Below are positions 34,901-46,584 of a stretch of 64,000 bases of DNA, in pieces; position 1 is the stretch's first letter; every line of letters begins with the position of its first letter. Position numbers and translations under genes: made by a program. The DNA is from Jackrogersella multiformis. Taxonomy: Eukaryota; Ascomycota; Sordariomycetes; Xylariales; Hypoxylaceae. The stretch spans positions 558,001-622,000 of the forward strand of contig CADCXD010000011.1 in NCBI GenBank assembly GCA_902806575.1, in the 5' to 3' direction. Below the pieces are notes generated by a model. It searched no databases and was not told the origin of the DNA. It saw nothing but the letters and a program-made list of their open reading frames with translations.

Positions 34901-35939
34901 GCTGAGGGGAAGGAGGAAGATGGAGGGAAGGTAAGGGAAGGGAAGAGAAAATAAGCGAAAGAGACAGGGGAGGATAGGAAGGGAGGAGGGTGGGTTGCAA
35001 GAGAGTGGACGAATTGGTGAATGCGTCAGAGAACCTTCATCACAGAAACGATGAGGAAGGATGTCAGCCTTCAACTTCACCATCCCATTCCATTTCATCC
35101 CTTCCCTTCCTACCCTATTCCAATCCAATCCATCAAACAAAACTACCACAACACAAGCAACAAACGATAATTAGAACACAAGTATCAGACCCCCCTAAAC
35201 GAACACCTATTACCAGACAAGACGCAAGACACAAATCTATCAGCAAGTCTACGATATTACCATCAACACCTCTCCACAACTACAACTACAACTACAACCA
35301 TTGATAGGTACCTAGGTAGTTCAGGAGTTAGCCCATCCCATCCCACTCCATCCCACTCCATCCTATCTGCTCCAATCTTCACAATCCTCACTCAAAAGGG
35401 TTATACCAGGTCACCATGCATCTACCTACCTAACCAGGGCACCCATATCTTTGCAGCAGGAAAAAGACCAGACATTTTCGTAGCAAAAGGCCAAGTGTTA
35501 TTCCCGACGAGACGATAAACTCCGCAACGAATATATAAAGGCATGGGCTCGAATCTAATTAGGAACTGTCGGGTATTCTGTGCTGAGTTAGACCAGAGTG
35601 AACATTGCTTAAATAAGAATATGCTTAGCGGCCATGCTAACACCCCGAAAATTACTCAGTAAGATGAGGCTAGAAATCATTTGCTCTATTTTAATAGCTG
35701 CTTGCCTGCCTGTTTCTCTGTAGCCACCCAGCCCGCATCACGAACCCCGCCCTCCCGCTCAGCCCAGAGAGCGAGCATCACAATATCCGCAACACGCCCA
35801 ACTCGCCAATTTCGTGCTCCGCCCTCGCCCGTATCATCTCCCTGACCTCGTCCATCTCCTCGGGATCCAGGCTGGTCAGGAACTGCACGCTGTAGAGCCG
35901 GGCCACGTCTTCGAAACCCAGAGCCCGGCCTCTCCTCCT
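34901..35939. other. Convergent 3' intergenic region
   Basis: Spacer between two converging genes, with CAACTA repeats (35276-35300), a TACCTAGGTA copy near 35309 and a CATCCCACTC-type repeat (35335-35365). Reading frames that extend the prenyltransferase region past its stop at 35940 are non-coding by composition. Confidence 0.5.
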
Positions 35940-37647
35940 CTAGGGCTGGTCCGGGTCGAGCAGCGACTTTCTGTACTGCCAGTACCCGCGGCGGATGCGG
36001 TCCCACTTGTCTCCCAGCCGGGTCAGGGCCAGCTCCGCCAGGTCCCTCTCGCCGGCCTCCTTATAGATGTCGGCCAGGAGGTCCAGGGCGTGGGAGCTGC
36101 GGACCTTCTCCGCGTCTTCGGGGCCGCCTATGTTCTCGACGAACTGCTCGCAGAAACCCCGTACGGTGCCGAGTTTCCTCCCGCCCTTCACCAGCACGCC
36201 CTTTAGGTAGTTCCACGGGCTCTGGTTCTGTGGCGCGAGCAGGATCTTCTTCTGGGTATACTCCACCTCGCGATCGACAATGTCGGCTGGTATCTTGGGG
36301 TCGTGTTCCGTAGCGTGAGAATCGGGCGTCGAGTACGAAGGATTTGAGAAGACGACGAAGAAGCGGTGCGACCAGGCCGAATTGTTGCGCACGTCCTCGT
36401 CGATCATGTTCTCTATGCTGCGCAGCTCGGCGTCGTCCCACATTCCTAGCTTGCGCACTAAGTACTGCCGGTAGCTCCAAACGTGATAGTTCTTGGTGTC
36501 TAGCCTGAGCATTTCTTCTAGGAACTGCCGCTCGCTGTTAGCTAGCGTGGCTACTTCCGCGGGCGACGTCACAATTCCCGGGTAGTAGTGGTCTATCAGG
36601 TGATGCCGGTGATTCCAGATCTGGTAGTTTTTGATCCACGTGAGTGAGATGTCGTTAAGCCAGTCGATCTCGTCTGGGATGGATATATTTAAGGCCTCGA
36701 CAATCGAGAATCGATAAAGCCAGACAGTGTAGTGTGCTGGGTTTATCGATATGATTCGCTCGGTCAGCCTTAGACTACGTGGTGAGTATTCTTTCACTGC
36801 CATGACGGCACGAAGATAGGACATTGCTAAAAACATGTCAGCGTACACTCACCCCATGAGCCTTAAGCCAGCCGTGTTACAATATACATACATTCAGCAT
36901 ACTCATCCGGGTATGCTATAGCGGCTAGCGCTCCATCTGACTCTGCCTGAGGAATCGGTACGACGTCGTCCCATTCCGGATCCTGCGCGTACGAATCTAT
37001 CTTTTCGCCATACAGGTCCTGCCTTAGTTGGGCCATCTCCTTCCGCCTAGATATCTCAGCCTCTACTTCCTCTTCGGTGCAGGTGAAAGGCTTTTCGGAG
37101 TTGCCAACAGGGAAGCGGGCTGAGTTCTTGGCTTTCGCGTGTTTGCGCTTGAAAGCCCAGCTCTCCTCAGACAGAAACAAGAGCTTAATACCCTTCGCTT
37201 CGTGCGCCTCGTACTCTTCGACAGTATAGTCTCCGATGTCGCGGCCGTTCTTGTCGCGACCCCACTGATTGTTGCGCGGCCGGGGCAAGCTGCGTAAGGG
37301 AACGTTTGCCTCGTTCAGCTGCTTCCACAGCTCCTTCTGGGCTTTGTTGGAGAGGGTTTTTGCGGCGCCGGGTTTCAAATACGGCTGGTTAAGGTAGGCT
37401 TGTCGGTCAGCTGGGGTCATGCCATCGAGGCCGAGTTCCTCATAGGCTTTTTGGTAAGGGTTGGTGTCGTAATACCACTGCCACTCGAGCTCTCTGATGG
37501 TCTGCGGTTTCTTCGGCGGTTCTTGTTTTGCTGCTGACCGATCGAATAGTTAGCAATAATCCTATCGTACCTAAAAGCCGAATTTGAATGATAATATGTA
37601 CGTTCAACAGGTTTGGCTCGAGTGCCTCCTCCTTTGTTCTTGGGCAT
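35940..37647 (-). CDS. RAM2: Farnesyl/geranylgeranyltransferase type-I alpha subunit with ~180-aa N-terminal extension
   Basis: Minus-strand exons 37647..37602, 37533..36892 and 36826..35940, 524 aa. From about residue 200 it is a typical alpha subunit: DPEWDDVVPIPQ, AIAYPDEYAESMSYLRAVMA and five PPTA repeats (NPAHYTVWLYRF, NYQIWNHRHHL, NYHVWSYRQYL, NNSAWSHRFFV, NQSPWNYLKGV). It should pair with a beta subunit and prenylate CaaX proteins in the cytosol. Residues 1-180 are unlike yeast Ram2: basic MPKNKGGGTRAKP, then WQWYYDTNPYQKAYEELG, MTPADRQAYLNQPYL, RPRNNQWGRDKNGRDIGD and EESWAFKRKHAKAKNS. I do not recognise this module. No stop or intron separates it from the catalytic part within exon 2. 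An internal Met near residue 182 could start a conventional ~343-aa form. Mevalonate kinase lies just upstream on the same strand. Confidence 0.88.
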
Positions 37648-38136
37648 TGTTGCGAAGGTTGCGAAGGTTGCGAAGGTTGCGGATAGTGGGGTTTAGAATA
37701 CTAAGGGTTTAAGGGTCTAAGGAATGGGACAAAATGACAAAAGATTCCATTCGTCATTGCCGCATATGGAGGGGTACCTAGCTCTACTCTAAGATGCAAC
37801 TACTATGATCTAGCTAGGTACCTAGCCTTAGGTAGGTAACTACAGTGGGCTATCGATTGGTCTTATTCCTATAGGTGGATAACTTTAAATTAAGCTATAA
37901 ATCCAAGTCCCTGGTAGTCGCTCGTTATGCAAAGTCATAATTAAGCGTAGGTATTACTTTAATTAATTTTAATTATCAGTGACGAGTTGCGGATATTCCA
38001 TAACGATACCCGACTATAGGTAAGACAAAGCCAGAATGGAAGTCCTGAATCCGCCAGGCGCTGACCGCATTGCCCTACAACGCACAGAGCAAACACCTTG
38101 CTTATAAGTCCGACTGGCAAATCCTCCCCTATCTCA
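37648..38136. other. Tandem-gene spacer
   Basis: About 490 bp between mevalonate kinase and the prenyltransferase alpha gene, both on the minus strand. It holds a GCGAAGGTT triple repeat immediately upstream of the prenyltransferase ATG (37651-37680) and TAGGTACCTAG elements near 37814. Confidence 0.5.
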
Positions 38137-39762
38137 TCACTGGCTCTCAACCCTCCAGAACTTCCATCCTTCTCTCTCTGCTCCCCCTAGGCCACCAGAG
38201 ACTCCGACAAGCTTTTCGACGCCGTCGTTACCGGGCGCGTTCATGAACTTCTCGAGGTCGATCTCCATGCCACCCTCCTCGTCTTCGTCCAGACCGTTCT
38301 TTAGCACAGCCGGCCATAAGACACCGACACCGTCTCCACCTAGTGTCGTCCTGAATTGCCTGTATCCTTCCTTCTCTAGTTGTCGTTCCAGGTTCTCTAC
38401 CTTTTCTCGCGGGACGCCGGGTTTCATCAACGATATTGAGCAACCACCGCCGCCCGCTCCGGTAAGTTTTGTCCACCCGATCTGCTCGTGATCGACTAAT
38501 TCTCGTATCCGTTCGAGACGGGGATGTGAAACGCCTAGAGCCGAGAGCAGGCCATGGTTGATAGTCATCAGTTCCCCCATACGTCGTAGACTTTCCGGCT
38601 CCTCGCTGTCGAAGTATTCCTCCTCAATGAGACTCTCCGCGCTTCTAGTAATCTTATCCACTGCATCTAAGATCGAACCAACTAGCTCCCGATGTGTGTT
38701 CTTTAGCTTCCCAACCTTGGCAACTTCGATAGCTGTAGACTTTGGCGTTCTGGTGTCCACTAGGAGCAGTGGCAGTTCGGGGAAGTCCCACAATGGGGTC
38801 ACAGTAGGTGGCTTCTTGTAATCGGTTCGTTGATATACCACGGCCTTGCCATGTGTCGAAACTGTATTGTCTACACCAGAGGGATTGCCATGTATGCACA
38901 TCTCTGCTACGAAAGCCCATCTATTAATCCTCTCCATCTGTACGCGTGCTTCCTCGGGAGGTTGATCAGGATGTGGACCAGACAATGTCCGGATCTGCAA
39001 CATCATAGCTGCGGCCAAACAGACAGCGATTGACGCACTACTTCCGACACCGGCCCCAATTGGTATTGTTGAGCGGAGAGTGTACCTACAACCTGGAGAT
39101 CTTGGCGAACCCAGTGATAGGAACAGGTAGAGGAACGAGGCAGCGGAATTTTGGTGTATTTTACGTTCGGCTTCAGACTTCTCCGGCGAGATGTCTGCTA
39201 GATGCGGTTGTATGGCTGTTATGAGTTCCGGGTCGAGGGTTGTGACTAGATCGTAGTAGTACTTTTTCTTGGTTGGCTTTTGGAACTCGCCCCACGGCAA
39301 GTCGTCGATATTCCATGTGTGGATCAAATCGATGTCGGGGAATTGCATGGTCACCGTGCGTTTCGATTTGGACAAGTGGGTAACTAGAAGATAGGAACGA
39401 AGCGAGATCGAGGCAGCAATGGCAGCCTACGTATATATGGTGAACACATGAACACAAGCGCAGGGGAGAATTCGCAAGAGAGAGCTTGCAAGAGGGCGAT
39501 CGTATCATACCTTTCCATACACTACGGCATGTTCGCCAAAGACGATTACCTTTCCTGGTGCAGAGACCATAAAGGCGGGCATCATTGGGCTAGAATTCTT
39601 TCGACTCATCTTCTTTTTCTTCTCTCTTTCATCCTCTGATGATGACGATCGTCCGGTCGTGTCGCCATTTAGTTGGAGATCCTCTATGGCCTCGTGAAAG
39701 CCATTGGTGCCGTTAGACATTTCCGAGGTCGAGCTATCAGGAGTAGCTGGAGTACGAGTCAT
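38137..39762 (-). CDS. ERG12: Mevalonate kinase
   Basis: Minus-strand exons 39762..39511 and 39426..38137, 513 aa. After a ~65-residue low-complexity, Ser/Glu/Lys-rich N-terminus, the GHMP kinase fold begins SAPGKVIVFGEHAVVYGK (67-84). The 84-bp intron (GTATGA...CGTAG) then joins to AAIAASISLRSYLLV. The ATP-binding GHMP signature is PIGAGVGSSASIAVC; other landmarks are EMCIHGNPSGVDNTVSTHGK, LLLVDTRTPKST and the C-terminal TGAGGGGCSI. It phosphorylates mevalonate to 5-phosphomevalonate, the entry to isoprenoid and ergosterol synthesis. Catalytic Asp and Lys equivalents (SGVDN, APGK) are present, so it looks functional. The family is usually 400-450 aa, so the N-terminal extension and an acidic C-terminal insertion (GLDEDEEGGMEIDLEK) account for the extra length. 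Confidence 0.96.
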
Positions 39763-42700
39763 TCGTGAAGCCGTACGGTCGCAATATATTCCGGGAAAGA
39801 TTCTTGTAAAATCCTCGCACTTTTAACCAGGTCTTTTGCTGCAGATTTCCTGTGTGGAACGATACCTGTCTGACCAACAGGAACAGACCCCACGTAACAA
39901 TGTAACTTCAAGATAACGTTGGTTGTCGTAGAGAAAGACCACTGTAGTGTAGCGACGAATGGTAATGAAATTAATAGATTACACAGGACAGCAAGTGAGA
40001 AAAAGAGAAAGGTAAAAATTGAGTATAGTGATCGTGCGACGTAGGGATGAACCGGTATTGTTGATTAAATAAACGAGGGTGGTATTAGTATTAGTAGGTC
40101 GTGTTGTGGAATTCGATAGGTCTAGGTAGGATATATAGGGTTCTTCCTGTGTGTTACTGGAGCTGTGATGATGATGGTGATTTGTCGATGATTTGTCGAT
40201 ACCCTCTCCGTCAGTCACCCAGCTCAGCCACACACACCACGTCCAACCAGTAATCAATTACAGAAATGCAGAAGTACAGAAGTATAGCCACCTAAAGAAT
40301 TAAAAGAATTAAAAGAATATAATAGTATAGGAGATTGACTGCATGGCATATGCGTATAGAAAGATGGATTGATCCTTCAATGGGATAGCGGGATAAGGAT
40401 TGGACATCAACGCAAGTAAGACGACGGAAGCATTGGCGAAGAGTAAAAGAGTGGGAAATTTCCACCCCTTTGTTTAAATTTGTCCAATTGATTAAAATCG
40501 ATCTCCAAATTTCCCACATAAGGTACCAGCAAACATGTATAGTGGTCCGTGCTCCTCTGCAATGGGAATCAGTGGGGTCCTCGGTGTTAGCCTTTTTGAG
40601 CTGAGCCAGTCATAACCGACCAATTGGAACACAATATGGAGAATTGGCTGTCAGTCAGGTGCTTGGCATTCGTCCCCGAAGAAGAATCCCTGCTCGGCCA
40701 TGCCTCCGATGACCATCCACCCTCTTGTATTTTATATTTTAGCTCAGGCTTTTCCCTAAACCGGATAGCCCCGAGTAACTAGACGCTTTGTAATCAAGAC
40801 ACCGAGTATCTAGGTCTATGCCTTATTGAGAAGTTATAGAGCTTGCATCTTGGTGTAATTAAGCGGTACTTAACATCATCCATTGAGTCATTACTTAGAA
40901 CACTCAACCTACGAGAGAGAATATAATATAATTTCACAAAGAGGGCCCTGTCATTTTCTTGGTTCAACTAAGTCAAAATAGTTTCGAAGTTCTCGTGGCA
41001 AGTGTTCATAGGTATTACCGGCGCTAACATAACCACCATTTCAACTTTATATGCACTAAACAACCAATAGGAAATTTAAAGTCGTACAAATAAATCCTCC
41101 ACCTTGAAGACCTACACTAGATCCATATTTAATTGTACCCGAGCATCATGTGGGTCAGCTTTATATCAGAGAATAGCTTCAGCTAGATTTTATAACCTAC
41201 GTAACTAAGTTATACTAAAAAGGTTATGAGTTATATTACAAATGGCTTACCTTGTATATAAGGCTTAACTCTTCAAAATTCAAGGAAGTTTATTATCATG
41301 TATACTTCCAAGCTTACTCATAATGAACAGATTAATCACGAATATAATCAGCCTTAGCTCCTTGCGAGTCAACCCCTTAATAGGGGGGGAGGGATGACAA
41401 GTCACTGTTAGAGCATAAAAGTCTTAGACAAATATAGAAGGTTATATCTTGGAAATAACTACATCCTCTATTTCGAACTCATTTTCCTGCCGGGTTCAAC
41501 CATAATCTCGACCTAAGTACAAAACACAGCAGCACTAGCAGCAATGAGCAACACGCTATCGACCGCTCTACCATGATCAACGAAATCATGCTGTAGGACA
41601 GCCACGCCATGCTTACTAGGTGTTACGAATGAAAGTACCACCAATGTGTCAACTAGCGTAGTCATCCCACAGACCATATAATTATATATGAGTGGGTTGT
41701 GCGAGACACCCGTGGAGCCGTACACGGTGAGCGGAACCTAGAGCCCTTATGTAAGCTCGAAGTGCCAAATCTAAATTCAGGGGGACGCCAAAAATGAAAT
41801 CCAACGCGGTAAAAAGTGCGTAGTCCAGGCTATGGAGAAAGGAGCGCTGATGATCACCAGTGAGATGGGATGGAGATCAAGATTATTCCGATTAAATCGA
41901 TAAGCATAGGAATAGCACCGGTAAAAGGGGGTGCCAGACTTATGTTCCATATTATCGTACAGCTCTTGGAATACACGAAAGGCGAGGTTGTATCTGTAGC
42001 AGGTGAAGACTCAGGTGAACGATCAATATGGAATCATAGTAACCGATTTCATTGTATGGTGTTGGTAGGCTACTCTAATCGGTTTGTGGCAATAAAATTT
42101 ATAGACTCGAGATTTAGGAAGCATAAACGTTTGTCGTATTTCATCCTGAAGTGTACTTTGAGCTAACACAAAAATCTCGGAAAACCTAACCGTACTAGTT
42201 ATTATCTACAATGAATACGGGTTAGCACCACTTGCCGGAATGTTAGGTAAAGCTGGCTGTAAGTCCCCCAAAATAGCGTTGTGACTCGGTAGTGCGAATT
42301 ATCCGCAAACCGTTGGTAAGCGAGGTAACCTGGTCGATTTTTGGCAGCTTCACATAACCAACAGCCATGCCGCTTAGACAAATCCCTCGAGAAAGGGAGC
42401 CCATGAAAGCATAGTAATACTCATATACCATTCCTAGCATAACTTAGTAGTATTAGGAAAGGTAGCCAAGGGGTGACAGCAAGGTTTACGATACCTGCTT
42501 TAGGGTACATATTACATATATTACTAAGCTACCTCTATTAGAGATAGCACCCGCGTGATACCGTGATACTCCTAGTGGACCTTTACGCGTTCCCCAAGAA
42601 ACCGCCGCGAGATGATAGAGACACGCGACTGTGAATTCGGACCATCTATTCGTGCACTCGACGGTAGCTATCTTTCATTGCATCCGAAAGAGCTATCATA

Positions 42701-43251
42701 GTCGACTCCTCTCCAGAGGGTAGCGATGGGTCTAGTCATAGCCCCATAGTTTAATTAATTATCCTCTCCCTCGATCATCCTTATCAGTTCGTATGAGTCG
42801 CATCTCTAGATTTCCCCTTCTCGTTATGATCAAGGATCTCATGTTGGTATTGCGAGCCGGAACAATACATTTAGCCTTGATTTCAATATATGTCCGAGGA
42901 AGAGGCGCATTTCAATGATATGGGTCAATAGAGAGCCGATTAATACTTGTTTCGGTGAATTCTCCGGACGCAATTGGTTATAATTGGCTTTAGATACTAA
43001 TTAAAACCCTTGGAAGTCATTGAGGTGGGAGGCCTAACCATGTCGATTTATAAGCAGCGTTTGAGAATGCTGATATAATCATCGATGCTATAGTACCTAG
43101 GTAGGTAGGTTGATATATAAGTTCTCGTTGAGGTCAAAATAAATAATGTCTATCATTGGAGCAGATGATAGGGGCAATAAGCAACAACCTACATTTCATT
43201 CGGATCCTATCAGTTCAGCATTTTAGTCAATTGAAATTGTGCAAGCCGAAG
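39763..43251. other. Long gene-poor interval
   Basis: About 3.5 kb of mostly AT-rich DNA upstream of mevalonate kinase. Short open frames near 41513-41725 (minus, hydrophobic) and 41870-42166 (plus) have no supporting motif or splice context. A TACCTAGG/(TAGG)n cluster lies near 43094-43111. Possible decayed gene or transposon remnants, but nothing I can identify. Confidence 0.5.
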
Positions 43252-44289
43252 ATGAGCGAGAATTCCAGAACCCGTATTCTCATTATCGGCGCGGGGTCCA
43301 TGGGGATCGTCACCGGATATCATCTTGGTCTCGCCGGAGCAGATGTGACATTCCTCGTCCGCCCGCATCGCGTGGAGTCATTGAGCCGTCCCCAAATACT
43401 TTATTGCCATGATGACAACACGTTGAAGGAGTACAAGGGCTATACTTATATCACCAATCCGAAAGACATGGTTGGCGCAAACTATGACTATATCGTCATT
43501 GCACTCGACGGCGCCACGTTGCGGACTGAGACAGGACTGAGCCTGGTAAAAACGATAGGGGAGGCAGCGCGCCAGACGAGCACCAAGATCCTCCTCTGCA
43601 GTGTATTCTTGGATTTGCGAGCTTGGTTTCTCGAAGTCTCAGGGCTAGCGGGCGAGCAAGTGACTAACGGGCATATTGACATTCACGTCTATGCGCCCAA
43701 GGATCTGACACTACCATTGGCCACGCAGGCGGACCCAGAGCTGATTGCAAAGAGCGATTTCGCCTACTCTGACAAGCTAGAAGAAGGTTTCGGCGTCGAC
43801 GACAGCTCTCCTGCTGTCGCAAACGGATTTGCGGAGATCTTCAACGCCAGTGGGATTTCGCACTGCGCCGTCAAGCCCGCATTGGAAAACGCCGTGGCCA
43901 TCAACCCCCTGTTCCCCGTCTTCGCGGCATGCGAGCTGATGGACTGGCCGAAATTTCAGGACATCAGCGACAAGGGAGAGCTATGGAGTCTTGTAGTGGC
44001 GTCTACGAGGGAGATCCAGGAGCTCAGCATCCACGGGGACTTGGGCCAGCAGGCGGCAAAGACGATGACCGAGGCTGGACTTGCAGCGTCGCTGGCGGCT
44101 TGGGAGAAGATTATGCTTCCGCTCGATTTGCAGGCGTTCAACCGCTTCCATCACGGCAAAAAGCTTAAGGCGCAGGGCCGGGAGCATCTGCGGACCTGCC
44201 TTGCTTATGGTGCAGCCGAGGGGAAACCAATGTCTGCTCTTAAAGAGTTGTTGCAGCGTGTCGAAGACAATGAAAAGATTGTTACATGA
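43252..44289 (+). CDS. Ketopantoate reductase (ApbA/PanE)-family oxidoreductase
   Basis: Single exon. I start at 43252 (MSENSRTRILIIG), giving 345 aa, because this Met immediately precedes the nucleotide-binding strand; an in-frame ATG at 43165 would add 29 residues. ILIIGAGSMGIVTGYHLGLAGADVTFLVRP is split here as ILIIGAGSMGIVTGYHL (GxGxxG) plus the basic VRPHR that favours NADPH. The central DYIVIALDGATL and the C-terminal helical domain (NAVAINPLFPVFAACEL, FNRFHHGKKLKAQGREHL) fit the family. Many fungal members of this fold are not true pantoate-pathway enzymes and act on other 2-keto acids or unknown substrates. The catalytic Lys/Glu pair of bacterial PanE cannot be placed with certainty by eye, so I leave the substrate open. 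No cluster of related genes is adjacent. Confidence 0.82.
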   Translation: MSENSRTRILIIGAGSMGIVTGYHLGLAGADVTFLVRPHRVESLSRPQILYCHDDNTLKEYKGYTYITNPKDMVGANYDYIVIALDGATLRTETGLSLVKTIGEAARQTSTKILLCSVFLDLRAWFLEVSGLAGEQVTNGHIDIHVYAPKDLTLPLATQADPELIAKSDFAYSDKLEEGFGVDDSSPAVANGFAEIFNASGISHCAVKPALENAVAINPLFPVFAACELMDWPKFQDISDKGELWSLVVASTREIQELSIHGDLGQQAAKTMTEAGLAASLAAWEKIMLPLDLQAFNRFHHGKKLKAQGREHLRTCLAYGAAEGKPMSALKELLQRVEDNEKIVT

Positions 44290-45671
44290 TGACGGTGCTC
44301 TTCAGTCCGTAGACTAGCATTTATCGAATGATGTATGGTATTCGATAAAACCTATTAATTAGTGTCTGAATAGAATAAAATTATATGACTTCCTGTTCCT
44401 ATCTTCCTCGTAGAAGTAAATATGTCGGGAATTTGAGACTATTTAACCTAGACTTAGGTTATCCTGGACTTTTAGATGGTTCTAGATAGTTATGTTTAAG
44501 GTTCTGTAAAACGGAGGACATAACAAAAAGTCTGCTCTACGGGGCTGGCAGAATTTTAGAGTAGGAGCTGGAGGGTAAGTCCGGTCACCACCGTACCTGG
44601 GTACTTTACGTGTGTAACACCCAACCCATCGCGCCGTAATAGTTGCCAGTGATATGATATTGTTTCCCTTCGACGATCGTGGCACGCAATTGCTAGGTAT
44701 TGTTGGATTGATATTGGTTAGTACCTCCCTTATTAAGGTCAGGAGTGGCAGATGATGTAACTAGTTGGTCGATCGGTAGGTATTAGGGCAGGCACCGACG
44801 TAATATAGTGAGTCTGGGGTAAACGATGGCACGTTACACCGGACCAATGAAATAAGGTACGGCAATGCACAGCGTGTTCCTTCGGGCGTTTCAAGCTCTC
44901 CACCTGCTGGATCGGGACCGTGAAACAAGCCTTGTGAGCCTTGAGAGCTCGTATATGTGCTCTGGTTGGTTCAGCCGTCTAAATGCAAGGACGAAGGGCG
45001 AAAAAGAAAAAAAAGTTTAATGTTAACAAACGCAACCGCGCATAAGATTGAGATAGAATACGGAGGAGGTTGCGCTGTAACTGCGGCCACTCACGCTCGT
45101 AGGAACTACCTGTCACGCAGCTTAGGAAACCTTAGTTCTAACCCGACCAAGGATATGCTGCCCAGGAGTTCACTGGTCACTCTCTAAAATCCATCATCTC
45201 CTTATTTTCTCCCTACCTTATTGCACACAATTACACAACCATAACACAACCACAAACCATCACTCCCCATGCGCTGTGCCGTACAAGCCCAGTAATGGCA
45301 CGCCACAGAAAAAGGTGAAGGACATGGGTCAGTTTGAAGTTTCGGGCAATTAGGCCTGTCACGAAAATATCTATCTAGATATTTTCTATTTTTGTCGATC
45401 ATCTATATTTATATCGTAAGGTATCACCTATCACCAACAACATGCCGATCATCTTGTGTCTACCGACCACTTTCTAACTAGAAAGACCATCTAACATCTA
45501 TAAAAGAACTGACCCCCATTCATCCCCCCTCTCCATGTATTCACATGCAGTAGTAGTAAAGTTGTCTCATCTCGCAAAGGATCGGTTGTCTACGCTCGCA
45601 CACTCGATCCGTTCGTTCGTTACCCAAGATATAATATAATATCCATAAAACAGCAAAAACAAACAGCAGAA
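44290..45671. other. Intergenic spacer
   Basis: About 1.4 kb, AT-rich, no supported gene. The pyrimidine- and adenine-rich stretch just before 45672 presumably contains the CFEM gene's promoter and leader. Confidence 0.5.
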
Positions 45672-46584
45672 ATGGCTCCCCTTCGTTTACTCGCGCTACC
45701 TACCTTCGCTGTGCTTGCCGCAGCGGCGATTAGCATCTCGGACTACGTGCCGGCCTGCGGACCGCCATGTATCACGGACACCGTGAGTAAGCATACAACC
45801 TGCAGCGACAGTGATAATGCCTGCATTTGCGCTTCGGTATACACCGTCAAGCGGGATGGCGAGGTGTGCCTACGGGATGCCTGCTCTACCACCGACTATG
45901 GTATGTCCCATTCGTTCCACTAGTCATACTTCCGTATCTATCATCTAGGGCCAAGGAGAAGAAGAAAGGGACTAATTCTGAAATACAGGTGGCGTTATGA
46001 CTGGCATCGACCTCTTCTGCGCGGCCGTCTCTGGCAGCCCAACTGGCAGCCCAACTAGCAGCTCTACCTCTACTAGCAGCCCTGCCTCTACCAGCAGCAC
46101 TGTTCCCCCAAGCAGCTACCCGACGAGCACGCCATCGTCATCATCGTCGGTGCCGCCTTCATCATCTAGCTCAACGGATACCGCCAGCCCAACCGACAGC
46201 ACCGGATCCGGGTATCCTACCGAGACTCCTTCGAGCTTGAGCTCAGCCCCTGGATATCCATCATCTTCCGCCAGCTCATCTTCGGAATCTGGATATCCTA
46301 GCTCCACGCCGAGCGCCCCTGGCAGCTCGTCATCTTACCCCAGCTCTCCAACCTCTTCGGACTCGTCTGCTTCCTACCCTACGTCCTCCGGCGGCGCCAC
46401 CCCATCTAGCCCCTCATCAGGTCTCCCTAACTCCTCGTTGTCCACTGGCACCCCGAACTCAACTCCAAGCTCAACCCCAAGCCCGACCCCAGTCCCGGGT
46501 GCCGGCGCTAAGACCGATGCACGCCTCGGCGCGAGTATCGCGGCCCTCTTTGCCGTCAGCGGACTCTTTTACCTTGGCTTGTAA
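45672..46584 (+). CDS. CFEM-domain GPI-anchored cell-surface protein
   Basis: Two exons, 45672..45900 and 45989..46584, 274 aa. A signal peptide (MAPLRLLALPTFAVLAAAAI) leads to a CFEM domain with eight cysteines in the usual pattern: PACGPPC, TTC, NACIC, VC, DAC and LFC, the last after the intron. The Asp-rich DSDN segment between Cys3 and Cys4 is where haem-binding CFEM proteins carry their ligand Asp. The remainder is a Ser/Thr/Pro-rich stalk of about 140 residues, likely heavily O-glycosylated. It is followed by GAGAKTDARLGASIAA and a hydrophobic tail (LFAVSGLFYLGL) typical of GPI-anchor addition. Members function in haem/iron acquisition, wall structure or host interaction; which applies here cannot be told from sequence. 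Confidence 0.93.

Noticed and set aside
34414..34905. 163-codon frame spanning the last intron of the NTF2-fold gene
   Set aside because: It reads through the pyrimidine-rich intron; the spliced frame gives the conserved Mtr2-type ending.
41513..41725. Hydrophobic 70-codon frame resembling part of a membrane protein
   Set aside because: Too short, no flanking exon with matching splice sites, no family I can name.
44534..44640. Stretch faintly resembling part of a 5S rRNA (GGTCACCACCGTACCTGGGT)
   Set aside because: Only a short partial resemblance, without the rest of the 5S sequence or its internal control region.
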